IMG/VR virus record: IMGVR_UViG_3300032080_000001
Coordinates: 59,874 to 123,873 of that record
Strand: one strand, 5' to 3'
DNA from: a virus
DNA: 64,000 bases
The notes below the pieces were generated by a model. That model was given only the letters and a program-made list of their open reading frames with translations, had not been told where the DNA came from and did not search any database. The position numbers were made by a program, and so were the translations under genes. Of this stretch, positions 24,106 to 32,473 are shown one piece after another. Numbering within the stretch: the first letter of the stretch is position 1; each line of letters begins with the position of its first letter.

Positions 24106-24330
24106 ATGTCATTCAAACCGTACGTCAAGCAGCCCGAACGCAAGACCTCCCGGAGCCACCGTATCCTGGACCGACTGCTCGCGGCGCTCATCTACGTCGC
24201 GGCCGGGCTGCTGGTCTTCCTGTGGGTGGTGGTCGTCACGGTGTGGAACGCACTGGTCAGCGCCCTGCCGTGGGTCATCGCGGTTCTCGCCATCGTGTGG
24301 GTGCTGCACTTCTGGCTCGGGGTGCTCTGA
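24106..24330 (+). CDS. two-pass membrane protein
   Basis: 74 residues. Basic N-terminus (residues 1-25) then two hydrophobic spans (about 26-47 and 52-72). Holin-like in size and layout, but no other lysis gene is nearby. Confidence 0.65.
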   Translation: MSFKPYVKQPERKTSRSHRILDRLLAALIYVAAGLLVFLWVVVVTVWNALVSALPWVIAVLAIVWVLHFWLGVL

Positions 24331-24737
24331 TGCCCCGGCTCTACGTGCCGAGCATCGGGGACCAGCTTCGCCTGACGAAGGACTGGACCTTCCGGCTGCA
24401 CTACGAGTACCGCAACAGCAAGCTCCTGGCGGCCATCGGGGCAAAAGTCCACGGCTACGGGTCTCCGGCGTACACGCGCCCGAACGGAGAGCCGCTGTTC
24501 ACCGGCTACTACAACGAGGGCCCGGACCTTCCGCACGAGACAATGACACTCCCGGCGGGGACCGTCCTCAAGGTGGACCGCATCTACATCAAGAAGGGCA
24601 GCGGGGACTTCGACTCGATGACCTTCTACGTGAAGAAGGAGAGCGGCGCCGCGCTGGACAAGAAGTTCTACGGCGCCCGCTTTTGGGTGAAGCTCGCGGA
24701 CGCCAACACCATCGAGTTCGAGGAGGTGGCAGAGTGA
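24330..24737 (+). CDS. hypothetical protein
   Basis: 135 residues, beta-rich (DWTFRLHYEYRNSKL, GTVLKVDRIYIKKGSGDFDS). Starts in TGATG. Not recognised. Confidence 0.65.
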   Translation: MPRLYVPSIGDQLRLTKDWTFRLHYEYRNSKLLAAIGAKVHGYGSPAYTRPNGEPLFTGYYNEGPDLPHETMTLPAGTVLKVDRIYIKKGSGDFDSMTFYVKKESGAALDKKFYGARFWVKLADANTIEFEEVAE

Positions 24738-24970
24738 CGGCACCCGACTTGTTCGGTGGCGAGAAGCCCATCGAAGCCCCGTTGCTGGAGCACAAACTTC
24801 GCGACTTGCTCGTGAAGCACCGCTACGACAGCCTGTCGCGGCCCGGTACGCAACGTAAGCTGATGCCACACCATATCGACGCCCTGGTGAAGGACCTGCT
24901 TCCGTTCATCGACAGCGAGACGCAGGTTGCGTGGGAGGCCGGGGTAGATGCGGCGGGCGGCATCGACTGA
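24734..24970 (+). CDS. hypothetical helical protein
   Basis: 78 residues, GTG start. HKLRDLLVKHRYDSLSRPG and LVKDLLPFIDSE are amphipathic helices. Not recognised. Confidence 0.6.
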   Translation: MTAPDLFGGEKPIEAPLLEHKLRDLLVKHRYDSLSRPGTQRKLMPHHIDALVKDLLPFIDSETQVAWEAGVDAAGGID

Positions 24971-25031
24971 TGACTCTGCGGTCCCACGCACGGGGCTTGC
25001 GCCAAGCGACACGTAAGAGGGACAAATACCC

Positions 25032-25060
25032 TTGACAAAACGCCCTGACCCCATTAGGTT
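25032..25060 (+). promoter_or_regulatory. class A promoter
   Basis: TTGACA, spacer with TGACCC, TAGGTT; 69 nt before RtcB. Confidence 0.8.
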
Positions 25061-25100
25061 CAGGGCGTTCTTGCTAACGACGCCTGACGAATGGAACACG

Positions 25101-26441
25101 ATGACGAGTAACATCTTCGGTACGCACGATGCCAACACCCTCGCGCAGTTCGAGGACGTGCAGAGCCGCGCGCTGCGCGCTGCACTCATGTCGGACGGGC
25201 ACCTCGGCTACGTCATGCCTATCGGCGGTGTGGCGGCGTACGACAATAAGGTGAGCGTGGTGGGGGTCGGGATGGATATCGCGTGCGGGAACGCTGCCAT
25301 TCGTACCAACCTGACGCTGGAGGGGCTCACCGGCATCACCGCCGAGGAAGCGAGGAGCAACCCGCACCGTGTGGCGGCGAACCGCGTGCTGAACGAGCTG
25401 GCCGACACCATCCAAAGCACCATTTCGTTCGGCATCGGTCGTAAGAACCAGAACGACGACGCCCCCGTGGACCATCCGTTGTTCCTGGACCCGCGCTGGT
25501 ACGCGGTACCGAACACCGGGAGCTTCCGCCAGGACCTCATCGAGAAGGCGCGGCGCCAGCTCGGCACGGTCGGCTCGGGCAACCACTACGTGGACGTATT
25601 CTACGACGAGCAGGGCCGCATTTGGGTAGGCGTGCACTTCGGCTCGCGAGGGCTCGGTCACACCATCGCCACGAACTTCATCGCCATCTCGCAGGGCGGA
25701 ACGTGGGGAGACCGGGCGAAGGAAGTGGAGGTACTGCTGGACCTCGACACGCCGATGGGGCACGACTACTGGAGCCTGATGAACCTCGCGGGGGCGTATG
25801 CCTACATTGGCCGCGAGTGGGTGGCGCGCAAGGTGGTGGAGCTGCTGGGCGGCGCCGAGCTGGAGCTGGTGCACAACCACCACAACTTCGCCTGGAAGGA
25901 GTTTCACGCCCTGCGGGAACCGCCCAACGGAACACAATTCCACGGTGGCACCTCCTCGGTGCGTGAGGTGGTCGTGGTCCGCAAGGGTGCGACTCCCGCC
26001 TTCCCTGGCCAGAAGGGCTTCGTCGGCGGCAGCATGGGCGACGACTCGGTCATCCTCCGGGGCGCCGACTCGGAGGAGCCCATGACCCCGTGGGAGGAAG
26101 AGGCGAACGACGCGGTGTGGGCCGCGCAGGAGGCCGCGCTCTTCTCCACCGTTCACGGTGCGGGCCGCGTGATGAGCCGCACGGCCGCCGCCGGGAAGCG
26201 CGACCGCAAGACCGGGCAGGTGAAGGTACCCGGCGCCATCTCTCCGGAGATGATGAAGACGTGGCTCGCCAAGAAGGGTGTCATCCTGCGCGGTGGTGGG
26301 CTAGACGAGGCACCGCAGGCGTACCGTCGCCTGCACGAGGTGCTGCCACAGCAGCGCGGCACGGTGGAAGTGTTGCACACGCTGTCGCCGCTGGTCGTGG
26401 TCATGGCCGGAGCCAACGAATTCGACCCGTACAAAGACTGA
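25101..26441 (+). CDS. rtcB: RNA-splicing ligase RtcB
   Basis: 446 residues, near the family's usual length. Joins RNA 3'-phosphate or 2',3'-cyclic phosphate ends to 5'-OH ends using GTP and Mn. Landmarks: SDGHLGYVMPIGGVAA, VVGVGMDIACG (metal-binding Asp and Cys), GSGNHYVD, LVHNHHNFAW, GGSMGDD and FSTVHGAGRVMSR, whose His is the usual guanylation site. Likely repairs tRNA or other RNA cut by host nucleases during infection. Confidence 0.93.
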   Translation: MTSNIFGTHDANTLAQFEDVQSRALRAALMSDGHLGYVMPIGGVAAYDNKVSVVGVGMDIACGNAAIRTNLTLEGLTGITAEEARSNPHRVAANRVLNELADTIQSTISFGIGRKNQNDDAPVDHPLFLDPRWYAVPNTGSFRQDLIEKARRQLGTVGSGNHYVDVFYDEQGRIWVGVHFGSRGLGHTIATNFIAISQGGTWGDRAKEVEVLLDLDTPMGHDYWSLMNLAGAYAYIGREWVARKVVELLGGAELELVHNHHNFAWKEFHALREPPNGTQFHGGTSSVREVVVVRKGATPAFPGQKGFVGGSMGDDSVILRGADSEEPMTPWEEEANDAVWAAQEAALFSTVHGAGRVMSRTAAAGKRDRKTGQVKVPGAISPEMMKTWLAKKGVILRGGGLDEAPQAYRRLHEVLPQQRGTVEVLHTLSPLVVVMAGANEFDPYKD

Positions 26442-26444
26442 GCG

Positions 26445-26894
26445 ATGCCCTACAACGGACCGGTGCAGTACCCGATGTGGCAGGGCCCCACCTTCCCCTG
26501 CCGCCGGTGCGGACGACCGAGTTACCGCCTGCACGGAGACGACGAGCTATGCCTCACGTGCGCTGGTGGAGACCGTACCGGGTTCTTCTGGTGGGACCTG
26601 AGTGCGGAAGAGAAGACCGGGGTGACGGCTGAGCTGAACAAGCGCGCGGGATGCGCTGTGCCGGAAGCACTGGTCGTCCGCCTTCTCAACCAGCACCGCG
26701 ACGTGCTGGAGAAGCTGAATCGCGTTGGGGCCGACACAGCGACGATGGATGAGGTGTGCGACATGGTGGCGCTACACCTCGTCGGCCAGGAATGGCCCAC
26801 GTTCGGACAGAGCGCGGGAGAGGCTTTCTTCGAGGCACTACACCGCGCGCTCGACTGTACTCCCGAGCGTGACCGCTACGGCAGCGAGTTCTAA
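26445..26894 (+). CDS. hypothetical zinc-finger protein
   Basis: 149 residues. CRRCGRPSYRLHGDDELCLTC is a Cys4 ribbon; the rest is helical. Not recognised. Confidence 0.65.
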   Translation: MPYNGPVQYPMWQGPTFPCRRCGRPSYRLHGDDELCLTCAGGDRTGFFWWDLSAEEKTGVTAELNKRAGCAVPEALVVRLLNQHRDVLEKLNRVGADTATMDEVCDMVALHLVGQEWPTFGQSAGEAFFEALHRALDCTPERDRYGSEF

Positions 26895-26909
26895 CGAAAG
26901 GTCAAGACG

Positions 26910-27170
26910 ATGCGCAAGGCCATCACTGTCTCCAGTCCCATCACGGTCGGGGTGGATGAGTCAAAGTTCACGCCGGAGTTCATGGAGGCGTTCCGTAAGA
27001 ACTTCTTCGACTTCGACACCGTGCAGGACCACATGGAGTACCTCGCCACGCTGTACGTGGAAAACGGCGGAAACTTCGCCGGGTGGATTGAGGGATACGG
27101 TGACCCGAACGACTTCGGCATCACGTTCGAGGAGTGGGGCCCCAACGTAACCGAAGTCGAGGACGCCTAA
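26910..27170 (+). CDS. hypothetical acidic protein
   Basis: 86 residues, acidic; DTVQDHMEYLATLYVENGG. GAAAGG upstream. Not recognised. Confidence 0.65.
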   Translation: MRKAITVSSPITVGVDESKFTPEFMEAFRKNFFDFDTVQDHMEYLATLYVENGGNFAGWIEGYGDPNDFGITFEEWGPNVTEVEDA

Positions 27171-27174
27171 ACTC

Positions 27175-27621
27175 GTGGCGCGGGTCATCATCGCGGGCTC
27201 GCGGAGCTTCACCGACATTCGTTACGTGAAACTGGCGGTGAAGCTTACGCTGGAGCGGCATCCGGGTCTCAGCATCACCGAGGTGGTGTCCGGCAAGGCG
27301 CGAGGGGCGGACACTCTCGGGGAGTGGTGGGCAAAGAAGAACAGCATCCCGGTGAAGGAGATGCCTGCTCCGTGGGACGACCTCACCCGACCGGGTGCGA
27401 AGATTCGTACGAATGCGTGGGGCAAGAAATACAACGCCAACGCGGGCTTCGAGCGCAACCGTGACATGGCAAAGTACGCCGCCGACGACCCGTACGGACA
27501 GGGCGGCCTCATCGCCCTTTGGGACGGCGAGTCGAACGGCACGCTCGACATGATTGAGCACGCCAAGGCGTACAACCTGTGGGTCGAGATGTTCACCAAA
27601 CGCTTAAAGGCACCGGAATGA
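27175..27621 (+). CDS. SLOG-family (DUF2493, YspA-like) protein
   Basis: 148 residues, GTG start. ARVIIAGSRSFTD, VVSGKARGADTLGEWWA and the NAGFERNRDMAKYA helix are the defining SLOG/DUF2493 features: a Rossmann pocket for nucleotide or ADP-ribose-like ligands. Common in phages, function unsettled. Followed by an HD hydrolase and a MazG-like protein. Confidence 0.85.
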   Translation: MARVIIAGSRSFTDIRYVKLAVKLTLERHPGLSITEVVSGKARGADTLGEWWAKKNSIPVKEMPAPWDDLTRPGAKIRTNAWGKKYNANAGFERNRDMAKYAADDPYGQGGLIALWDGESNGTLDMIEHAKAYNLWVEMFTKRLKAPE

Positions 27622-28154
27622 CAAAATTGGAACGCGCGCGCCAGTTCGCGCAAGAGAAGCACGCCAGACAGACGTACAACGAGCGCCCGTATGTCCATCA
27701 CCTCGATGGGGTGGTCATGGTACTGCTGCGGTTCGGTCGCTGTGCCGAGAACGTCACCGTTCCGGCGATGCTGCACGACGTGCTGGAAGACACAGACACT
27801 ACGCGGGAAGAGCTGGTCGAGGTGTTCGATACGCAGACCGCCGACACGGTAAACTACGTTACCGACCAGCCGGGTAAGAACCGGGCAGAGCGGCACCGCC
27901 TCACGTACGAGCGCCTGGCGAAGGGCGACGAGGGGCTGTACGTGGAGTTCATCAAGCGGGACGCTCGCACGGTTAAGCTGGCGGACCGCATCGCCAACGT
28001 AGAGACCAGTCTCGCCGCCGAGGGGAAGAGCTTCTTCGGCATGTACCGCAAGGAGTACCCCTTCTTCCGCGCCATGCTGCATGTGCCGGGCGAGAACGAG
28101 GAGATGTGGGCGCACCTCGATGCGCTGATGGCCTCGGACTGGAAGGTGAGCTGA
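27618..28154 (+). CDS. HD-domain phosphohydrolase (RelA/SpoT hydrolase-like)
   Basis: 178 residues. PYVHHLDGVV, AMLHDVLEDTDTTREEL and KLADRIANVETS carry the HD metal ligands as in MESH1 and the ppGpp-hydrolase domain of RelA/SpoT proteins. It might degrade (p)ppGpp or another nucleotide alarm signal; substrate is an inference. Confidence 0.85.
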   Translation: MTKLERARQFAQEKHARQTYNERPYVHHLDGVVMVLLRFGRCAENVTVPAMLHDVLEDTDTTREELVEVFDTQTADTVNYVTDQPGKNRAERHRLTYERLAKGDEGLYVEFIKRDARTVKLADRIANVETSLAAEGKSFFGMYRKEYPFFRAMLHVPGENEEMWAHLDALMASDWKVS

Positions 28155-28438
28155 TGGACGTGCAAGCGACGATGGACCGCGCCTACGCTATCTGCGAAGC
28201 GAAGGGATGGAGACGGGACTGGGTAGAGGGCGGGGTGGCGCTCCACCTCGAAGCCAGCGAGTTCATCGAATCCCTGCGCGGCAAAGGAGGGGACCCCGCC
28301 GACGAGGCAGGCGACGTGCTGTTTGTCATCCTGTCGATGATGAAGGGGAACGGTATCACGCTCGACGCCGCGATGGCCGCCACCAATCGGAAGATGTCCG
28401 CCATCGAAGCGGGTACCTACAAGAACGGGGTGCACTGA
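28154..28438 (+). CDS. MazG-like nucleotide pyrophosphohydrolase
   Basis: 94 residues. LHLEASEFIES and DEAGDVLFVI give the ExxE-x-ExxD metal-binding helices of MazG/all-alpha NTP pyrophosphatases. Would hydrolyse (d)NTPs or an alarmone. Coupled by TGATG to the HD hydrolase. Confidence 0.8.
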   Translation: MDVQATMDRAYAICEAKGWRRDWVEGGVALHLEASEFIESLRGKGGDPADEAGDVLFVILSMMKGNGITLDAAMAATNRKMSAIEAGTYKNGVH

Positions 28439-28623
28439 TGCTTCCGTACATCTGGTACGCGACGAAGTATGCGCTGTTCTCCGTGTTCACGACCGGTGTG
28501 GCCGGGGCGGCTACATGGTTCGTCGGGGTGACGCCCACCCCCGCCGCGTTCGCCGCAGTCTCGGTGCTCAACTTCGTCGTGCTGGTGACAGTGAATCCTC
28601 TCAACTGGGATGACGCGTCATGA
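28438..28623 (+). CDS. small two-pass membrane protein
   Basis: 61 residues. Hydrophobic spans at about 7-28 and 35-53. Starts in TGATG. Not recognised. Confidence 0.6.
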   Translation: MLPYIWYATKYALFSVFTTGVAGAATWFVGVTPTPAAFAAVSVLNFVVLVTVNPLNWDDAS

Positions 28624-28757
28624 AATTCTTACGAATCGCGTGGCGCTGGTTCACCGGCCGCTGCACACGCTGCGGCGCGCCGATGGAGACCGCCTACTCC
28701 GGCTGCACGGGCGCGTGGTTCCGCTGCACCAATTCCGCGTGCAGCGTGCCCCCTTGA
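28620..28757 (+). CDS. 45-residue zinc-ribbon protein
   Basis: Basic N-terminus (KFLRIAWRWFTGR), then CTRCG...CTG...CTNSAC. Its stop codon is the TGA within the -35 TTGACA of the next promoter. Contains TTCTTACGAA at 28626. Confidence 0.6.
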   Translation: MKFLRIAWRWFTGRCTRCGAPMETAYSGCTGAWFRCTNSACSVPP

Positions 28758-28782
28758 CAAAACCGTAGGACGCGTTTAAGTT
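28754..28782 (+). promoter_or_regulatory. class A promoter (divergent spacer)
   Basis: TTGACA, spacer GGACGC, TAAGTT; 79 nt before 28833. Confidence 0.75.
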
Positions 28783-28832
28783 CTGTCGTCTGTCTGACGA
28801 CTACTCCCGAGTCACCTGTTGAAAGGAAGCTG

Positions 28833-29579
28833 ATGAAGAGCAACATCCGGTCGTTCTGCGAGTTCAAGGACGCCATCCTGGAGCACGTGCGCGACCACGT
28901 CCCCTCCCGCACCATCGAGTTCGTGCCCGTCGCGGACGAGCGCGGCAACAGCCTGTTCGGCACGACCGTGGACGGAGTGCTGGTGGACTCGGCCACGGCC
29001 AACTACGCGGAGGGCTTCCGGCGCGCGGTGCAGATGAGCATGGCGCGCGGCGCGCCGGGGCTGGACGTGGTTCACGTGGCCGCTGAGCAGTTCGCACACC
29101 ACACCGTGGACCGCATCTTCCACACGTACCCGTTCCTCCAGAGCGAGGTACAGGAGTACAACGACGACCTGGACAACCAGTACGCGGACCTCTCGGACGG
29201 CATGGCGAGCGCGATGTTCGACGCGCTGAACGCCAACCGCCGCAAGGGCGCGACGTGGGACACGGACAACGTGCACGGGCTGCTGGCCCACCTGTCGGAG
29301 GAGGTCAACGAGTTGGCCGAACTCGCCGGGACTTACGCCGACCTGTACGGCGACCCCATCGACGTGCTGCTGGACGAGCGGGTTCGCGACCGCATCCAGC
29401 GTGAGGCGGCCGACGTGGCGAACATGGCGGCGATGGTGGCCTCGCGCTTCGGCGCGCTGCCGGTGCCTGCACCGGAAGAGGCGGAGAACCTGGACTTCGC
29501 GGGGCCCATCGACGTGGACTTCGACGCCTACAGTCGCACGGAGCAGTACCTGAGCGGCTTCCGCAGCACCGGGTTCTAA
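28833..29579 (+). CDS. MazG-like domain protein
   Basis: 248 residues. The N-terminal half (residues 1-115) is not recognised. The C-terminal half has NRRKGATWDTDN, HLSEEVNELAELAG and QREAADVANMAAMVA, the EExxE / ExxD helices of phage MazG-like dNTP hydrolases. May tune the dNTP pool or remove a modified nucleotide. Confidence 0.8.
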   Translation: MKSNIRSFCEFKDAILEHVRDHVPSRTIEFVPVADERGNSLFGTTVDGVLVDSATANYAEGFRRAVQMSMARGAPGLDVVHVAAEQFAHHTVDRIFHTYPFLQSEVQEYNDDLDNQYADLSDGMASAMFDALNANRRKGATWDTDNVHGLLAHLSEEVNELAELAGTYADLYGDPIDVLLDERVRDRIQREAADVANMAAMVASRFGALPVPAPEEAENLDFAGPIDVDFDAYSRTEQYLSGFRSTGF

Positions 29580-29597
29580 TCGCCCCCGAGACGCGTC

Positions 29598-29626
29598 GAG
29601 GGCCGTCCGAAACACCGGGCGGCCTC
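29598..29626 (+). terminator. intrinsic terminator
   Basis: Imperfect stem GAGGGCCGTCCG / CGGGCGGCCTC with AAACAC loop. Confidence 0.5.
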
Positions 29627-29640
29627 TCGTGCGCAGCGGG

Positions 29641-29674
29641 TTGACATGAAGGCGTCGTACCGGTAGTTTACCGG
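29641..29674 (+). promoter_or_regulatory. class B promoter
   Basis: TTGACA, 17 nt ending TACCGG, TAGTTT, then ACCGG. 88 nt before 29729. Confidence 0.75.
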
Positions 29675-29728
29675 TGTGGCAGGGCGCCCACTCTACCATC
29701 TTCATCCCTTTGCAAAGGAAACCACAGC

Positions 29729-29962
29729 ATGGCGAACAAGAGCCCCGTTTCGGCCGCCGTCGCGGCGGAGAAGCGCAAGGAGGGTCCGACCACGGCCATC
29801 AATACCGTGCGGCGCGACTCGACCAAGAGCGACCACGTCCCCGGCGACCAGACCTTCCATCGTCCGCAGGGCACGCCCACCGACTTCCGCAACAACCTGG
29901 ACGTGGCCGTGGACCAGCAGGTCCCGACCGGCCAGCCCGCCTACCCGGCGCCCGAGGCGTAA
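29729..29962 (+). CDS. hypothetical disordered protein
   Basis: 77 residues, low hydrophobicity (AVAAEKRKEGPTTAINTVRR), probably unstructured. Single-gene unit bounded by its own promoter and terminator. Confidence 0.65.
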   Translation: MANKSPVSAAVAAEKRKEGPTTAINTVRRDSTKSDHVPGDQTFHRPQGTPTDFRNNLDVAVDQQVPTGQPAYPAPEA

Positions 29963-29981
29963 GTCCGGCGCGGTTCGTACG

Positions 29982-30019
29982 AAGACCCGGCACTCATTCG
30001 AGAGCCGGGTCTTTCTGTT
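29982..30019 (+). terminator. intrinsic terminator
   Basis: 10-bp stem AAGACCCGGC / GCCGGGTCTT, then TCTGTTG. The 5' arm overlaps a TTCGTACGAA palindrome. Confidence 0.8.
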
Positions 30020-30024
30020 GCCCC

Positions 30025-30053
30025 TTGACAAAACAACGTGCCCCGTATATGTT
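30025..30053 (+). promoter_or_regulatory. class A promoter
   Basis: TTGACA, spacer TGCCCC, TATGTT; 69 nt before 30094. Confidence 0.8.
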
Positions 30054-30093
30054 AGTCGCGTTCGCCTGACGACTCACCAGCGAAGGAACAGCA

Positions 30094-30297
30094 ATGCCCC
30101 CGCCCACGCCCGCGAAGCTCGGAACCCTGACGTTCCTGTGCCCCACACACGGGCCAGTGCCTCTGCGGCGCAGCGACGTACACTTTTATGCCAACCTCAA
30201 CCACGGCGTGACTGCGTCCTTCGACTGCGACTGCGGAAATAAACACCGCGTGGTGCTGATGGAAGAAAGCGGAGAGCAGGTCGGAGGCATGGGATGA
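30094..30297 (+). CDS. hypothetical zinc-ribbon protein
   Basis: 67 residues. FLCPTHGPV and DCDCGNKH could form a zinc ribbon. Not recognised. Confidence 0.65.
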   Translation: MPPPTPAKLGTLTFLCPTHGPVPLRRSDVHFYANLNHGVTASFDCDCGNKHRVVLMEESGEQVGGMG

Positions 30298-30662
30298 ACT
30301 TCGACCTGATTCGGCCGTGCGCCAATTGCCCCTTCCGTAACGACAAGCCGGGCTACCTGCGGCGCGAGCGCGTGGAAGAGCTGGAGGAGGGGATGGAACG
30401 GGGCACCTTCGCCTGCCACAAGACGGTGGACTACGACCGGTGGGACGAGGAGAGCGGAGAGGACGGCGAGCCCGCCGACTACACCCACGACGGAACCGAG
30501 CAGCACTGTGCGGGTGCGCTCATCCTCATGGAGAAGGAAGGCCGCCCGTCCCAGCTCATGCGCATCGGAGAGCGCATCGGCTTCTACAACCCGGAGAAGC
30601 TGGACATGAACTCCCCTGTCTACGCCTCCTGGGCGGAGATGGCAGACGCGATGCAGGAGTAG
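30294..30662 (+). CDS. phage protein resembling DUF6283
   Basis: 122 residues. RPCANCPFRNDKPGYL, FACHKTV and HCAGALI match the spaced Cys/His set of the phage family DUF6283, which may bind metal. Function unknown. ATG overlaps the previous stop. Confidence 0.75.
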   Translation: MNFDLIRPCANCPFRNDKPGYLRRERVEELEEGMERGTFACHKTVDYDRWDEESGEDGEPADYTHDGTEQHCAGALILMEKEGRPSQLMRIGERIGFYNPEKLDMNSPVYASWAEMADAMQE

Positions 30663-30702
30663 GAGCACCACCCAACCCAACCCAACGAAAGGCCGCACGC
30701 CC

Positions 30703-30921
30703 GTGATTTCGACCACGAAGAAGACCCTGCGCGAGATGGAGCCCGGCGACCGCGTCCTTCTCCAGAAGCCCGGCGAACACGCCCTGTTCCGCACGGTGGC
30801 AGTGTACCCGGAGACCGATGGCGAGGGGTACCCGTTCGTACGAATGAAGGAGGCGCCGGAACTGCGCCTGTATCTCGACCTGCGCCGCCAGTACACCGTC
30901 GCCTGCCCGCCGCAGGTCTGA
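30703..30921 (+). CDS. hypothetical protein
   Basis: 72 residues, GTG start after GAAAGG. A short beta-barrel-like sequence (MEPGDRVLLQKPGEHALF). Carries TTCGTACGAA at 30835. Confidence 0.6.
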   Translation: MISTTKKTLREMEPGDRVLLQKPGEHALFRTVAVYPETDGEGYPFVRMKEAPELRLYLDLRRQYTVACPPQV

Positions 30922-30929
30922 CCGCTCCC

Positions 30930-30955
30930 GGCGGGGTGCTCCTCGGCACCCCGCC
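30930..30955 (+). terminator. intrinsic terminator
   Basis: 10-bp stem GGCGGGGTGC / GCACCCCGCC, then ATTCTT. Confidence 0.8.
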
Positions 30956-30968
30956 ATTCTTATGCCCC

Positions 30969-30997
30969 TTGACAAATTCGTACGACCCGATTAGATT
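30969..30997 (+). promoter_or_regulatory. class A promoter
   Basis: TTGACA, spacer CGACCC, TAGATT; the spacer also has TTCGTACGA. 71 nt before 31040. Confidence 0.8.
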
Positions 30998-31039
30998 CGG
31001 GACCGTTCTGGAGACGACTCACCGACGAAAGGTAAGACG

Positions 31040-31249
31040 ATGGCAAAGTATCGCATCGGGAACGCGGTGCGCGGAGAGTTCTACTTCGACGCACCTGACG
31101 ACGAGACCGCGTGGACCATCGGGGCGGCCCTATTCGACAACGCATACCCGACCGTCTCCGGCCACGGCCGAATGGTGATGTTGGAGGCGGTTCGGCCGGT
31201 GAAGCAGGATTTCACACCGGGGAAGAAGGACACCGGGAGAAAGGGGTAA
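31040..31249 (+). CDS. hypothetical protein
   Basis: 69 residues, alpha/beta (FYFDAPDDETAWTIGAALF), basic tail. Not recognised. Confidence 0.65.
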   Translation: MAKYRIGNAVRGEFYFDAPDDETAWTIGAALFDNAYPTVSGHGRMVMLEAVRPVKQDFTPGKKDTGRKG

Positions 31250-31256
31250 CGGCGCC

Positions 31257-31490
31257 ATGAAGCTCATATTCTACCACTCGGGGGACGAGGAGACACTCCA
31301 CATCGTGCTGGAGTCCGGGGACGGCCGCGACACCGACGTTATCCGCACCGACTACGACCTTGTCGGTTGGAGCGGTTTGGCAGCGGTGCGAGAGACCGCC
31401 GAGACGCTCGCGCGTGCCGCCGGGTGGTCCGTCGAGCACAGCTACGGCGACGAGGACGACTACGAGGACGAAGAGGCCCCGTGCGCCTGA
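31257..31490 (+). CDS. hypothetical acidic protein
   Basis: 77 residues. Strand-helix layout with an acidic C-terminus (GDEDDYEDEEAP). Not recognised. Confidence 0.65.
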   Translation: MKLIFYHSGDEETLHIVLESGDGRDTDVIRTDYDLVGWSGLAAVRETAETLARAAGWSVEHSYGDEDDYEDEEAPCA

Positions 31491-31699
31491 TAACAGCGGA
31501 GGGCGAAGCGCGCGAGATGGGCTTTCGCTTTCGCCTTGGGCGACTTGGGTACGGGTCATACCGCACCGAGGTCAACGGGGCCGTGTTACGTGGCGGGCCC
31601 TTCGCGGGGTTCCTCGCCGTGTGCCATACCCGCGAGCGCTGGCGCTACCTCGGCCTCGGGTTCTGGTGGCGAGACTACCTACGCGCGAGGTGCAAATGA
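31481..31699 (+). CDS. hypothetical basic protein
   Basis: 72 residues, GTG start overlapping the previous gene by 10 nt. Arg/Trp/Gly-rich (GFRFRLGRLGYGSYR). Not recognised. Confidence 0.5.
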   Translation: MRLITAEGEAREMGFRFRLGRLGYGSYRTEVNGAVLRGGPFAGFLAVCHTRERWRYLGLGFWWRDYLRARCK

Positions 31700-31893
31700 G
31701 CGACGGCTGGATGCTGTACGAAAACGTGCGCTTCCCGCACTGGCGCATGAAGGCCCGCCTTGCGACAGCCGAAGAGTTAGCCGCGAGCGAGGTTCCTTTC
31801 GCGGAGGCATACGTCGCATGCAACGGCTACGACTTCCACCGGAGTGACGTGTTCAAGAAGTACTGGCGACCCGTGACGGAGGAGACCGTATGA
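31696..31893 (+). CDS. hypothetical protein
   Basis: 65 residues; aromatic-rich (GWMLYENVRFPHWRMKARL). ATGA overlap. Not recognised. Confidence 0.6.
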   Translation: MSDGWMLYENVRFPHWRMKARLATAEELAASEVPFAEAYVACNGYDFHRSDVFKKYWRPVTEETV

Positions 31894-32081
31894 AGGGGGA
31901 GTTCATCCGCCAGTACGTGGCGGCGTTTCTCGCCGGTCTAGCGGTGGAGGAATTCAACCAGAACCGCTCGCACCGGGCGAACGAGACCCGGTATCAGACG
32001 CCGGATGCAGTCTTCCTGGCCGAGGAGGCGTGGAAGACGCTGGAGCAGGAGGCGCCCCAGTACACCACGGAGAACGCATGA
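31890..32081 (+). CDS. hypothetical protein
   Basis: 63 residues, helical (FIRQYVAAFLAGLAVEEFN). Not recognised. Confidence 0.6.
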   Translation: MKGEFIRQYVAAFLAGLAVEEFNQNRSHRANETRYQTPDAVFLAEEAWKTLEQEAPQYTTENA

Positions 32082-32473
32082 GCGGCCAGTCCACCGAGAA
32101 TCCGCTGGACGCCTTCTCGCGGGAGATGACCGGCAAGCCGCTGGCCGACCTCACGCGCGAAGAGAGGCAGGCTCTCCAGCGTCATCCAGCGTGGCTCGGC
32201 ATCGCGTACGGCATGGGGCAGCAGCGCATGAACGACCTGCTCCTGTTGGACTACAGCAGCGACCACCTGCCGCCGGGAGACAACACCCCCGAGCAAAAGG
32301 AGATGATTGGCCGAGTCACCGAGATGTTCCGACAGTTTCACGCGGCGTACCCGGAGTTCAAGGCACTGTTCCCGCAGAGCCCCGCGCCCGTGCAAGAGCG
32401 CCACAACCACGGCCTCCAGAACGCGTGGGTCCGGGCGGCTGAACTTCGTATGAAGGAGAAGGACCACGAATGA
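32078..32473 (+). CDS. hypothetical protein
   Basis: 131 residues, mostly helical and soluble (KPLADLTREERQALQRHPAW). ATGA overlaps on both sides. Not recognised. Confidence 0.65.
   Translation: MSGQSTENPLDAFSREMTGKPLADLTREERQALQRHPAWLGIAYGMGQQRMNDLLLLDYSSDHLPPGDNTPEQKEMIGRVTEMFRQFHAAYPEFKALFPQSPAPVQERHNHGLQNAWVRAAELRMKEKDHE

Noticed and set aside
24106-24330. Holin call
   Set aside because: Two membrane spans fit, but there is no endolysin or spanin neighbour; left as membrane protein.
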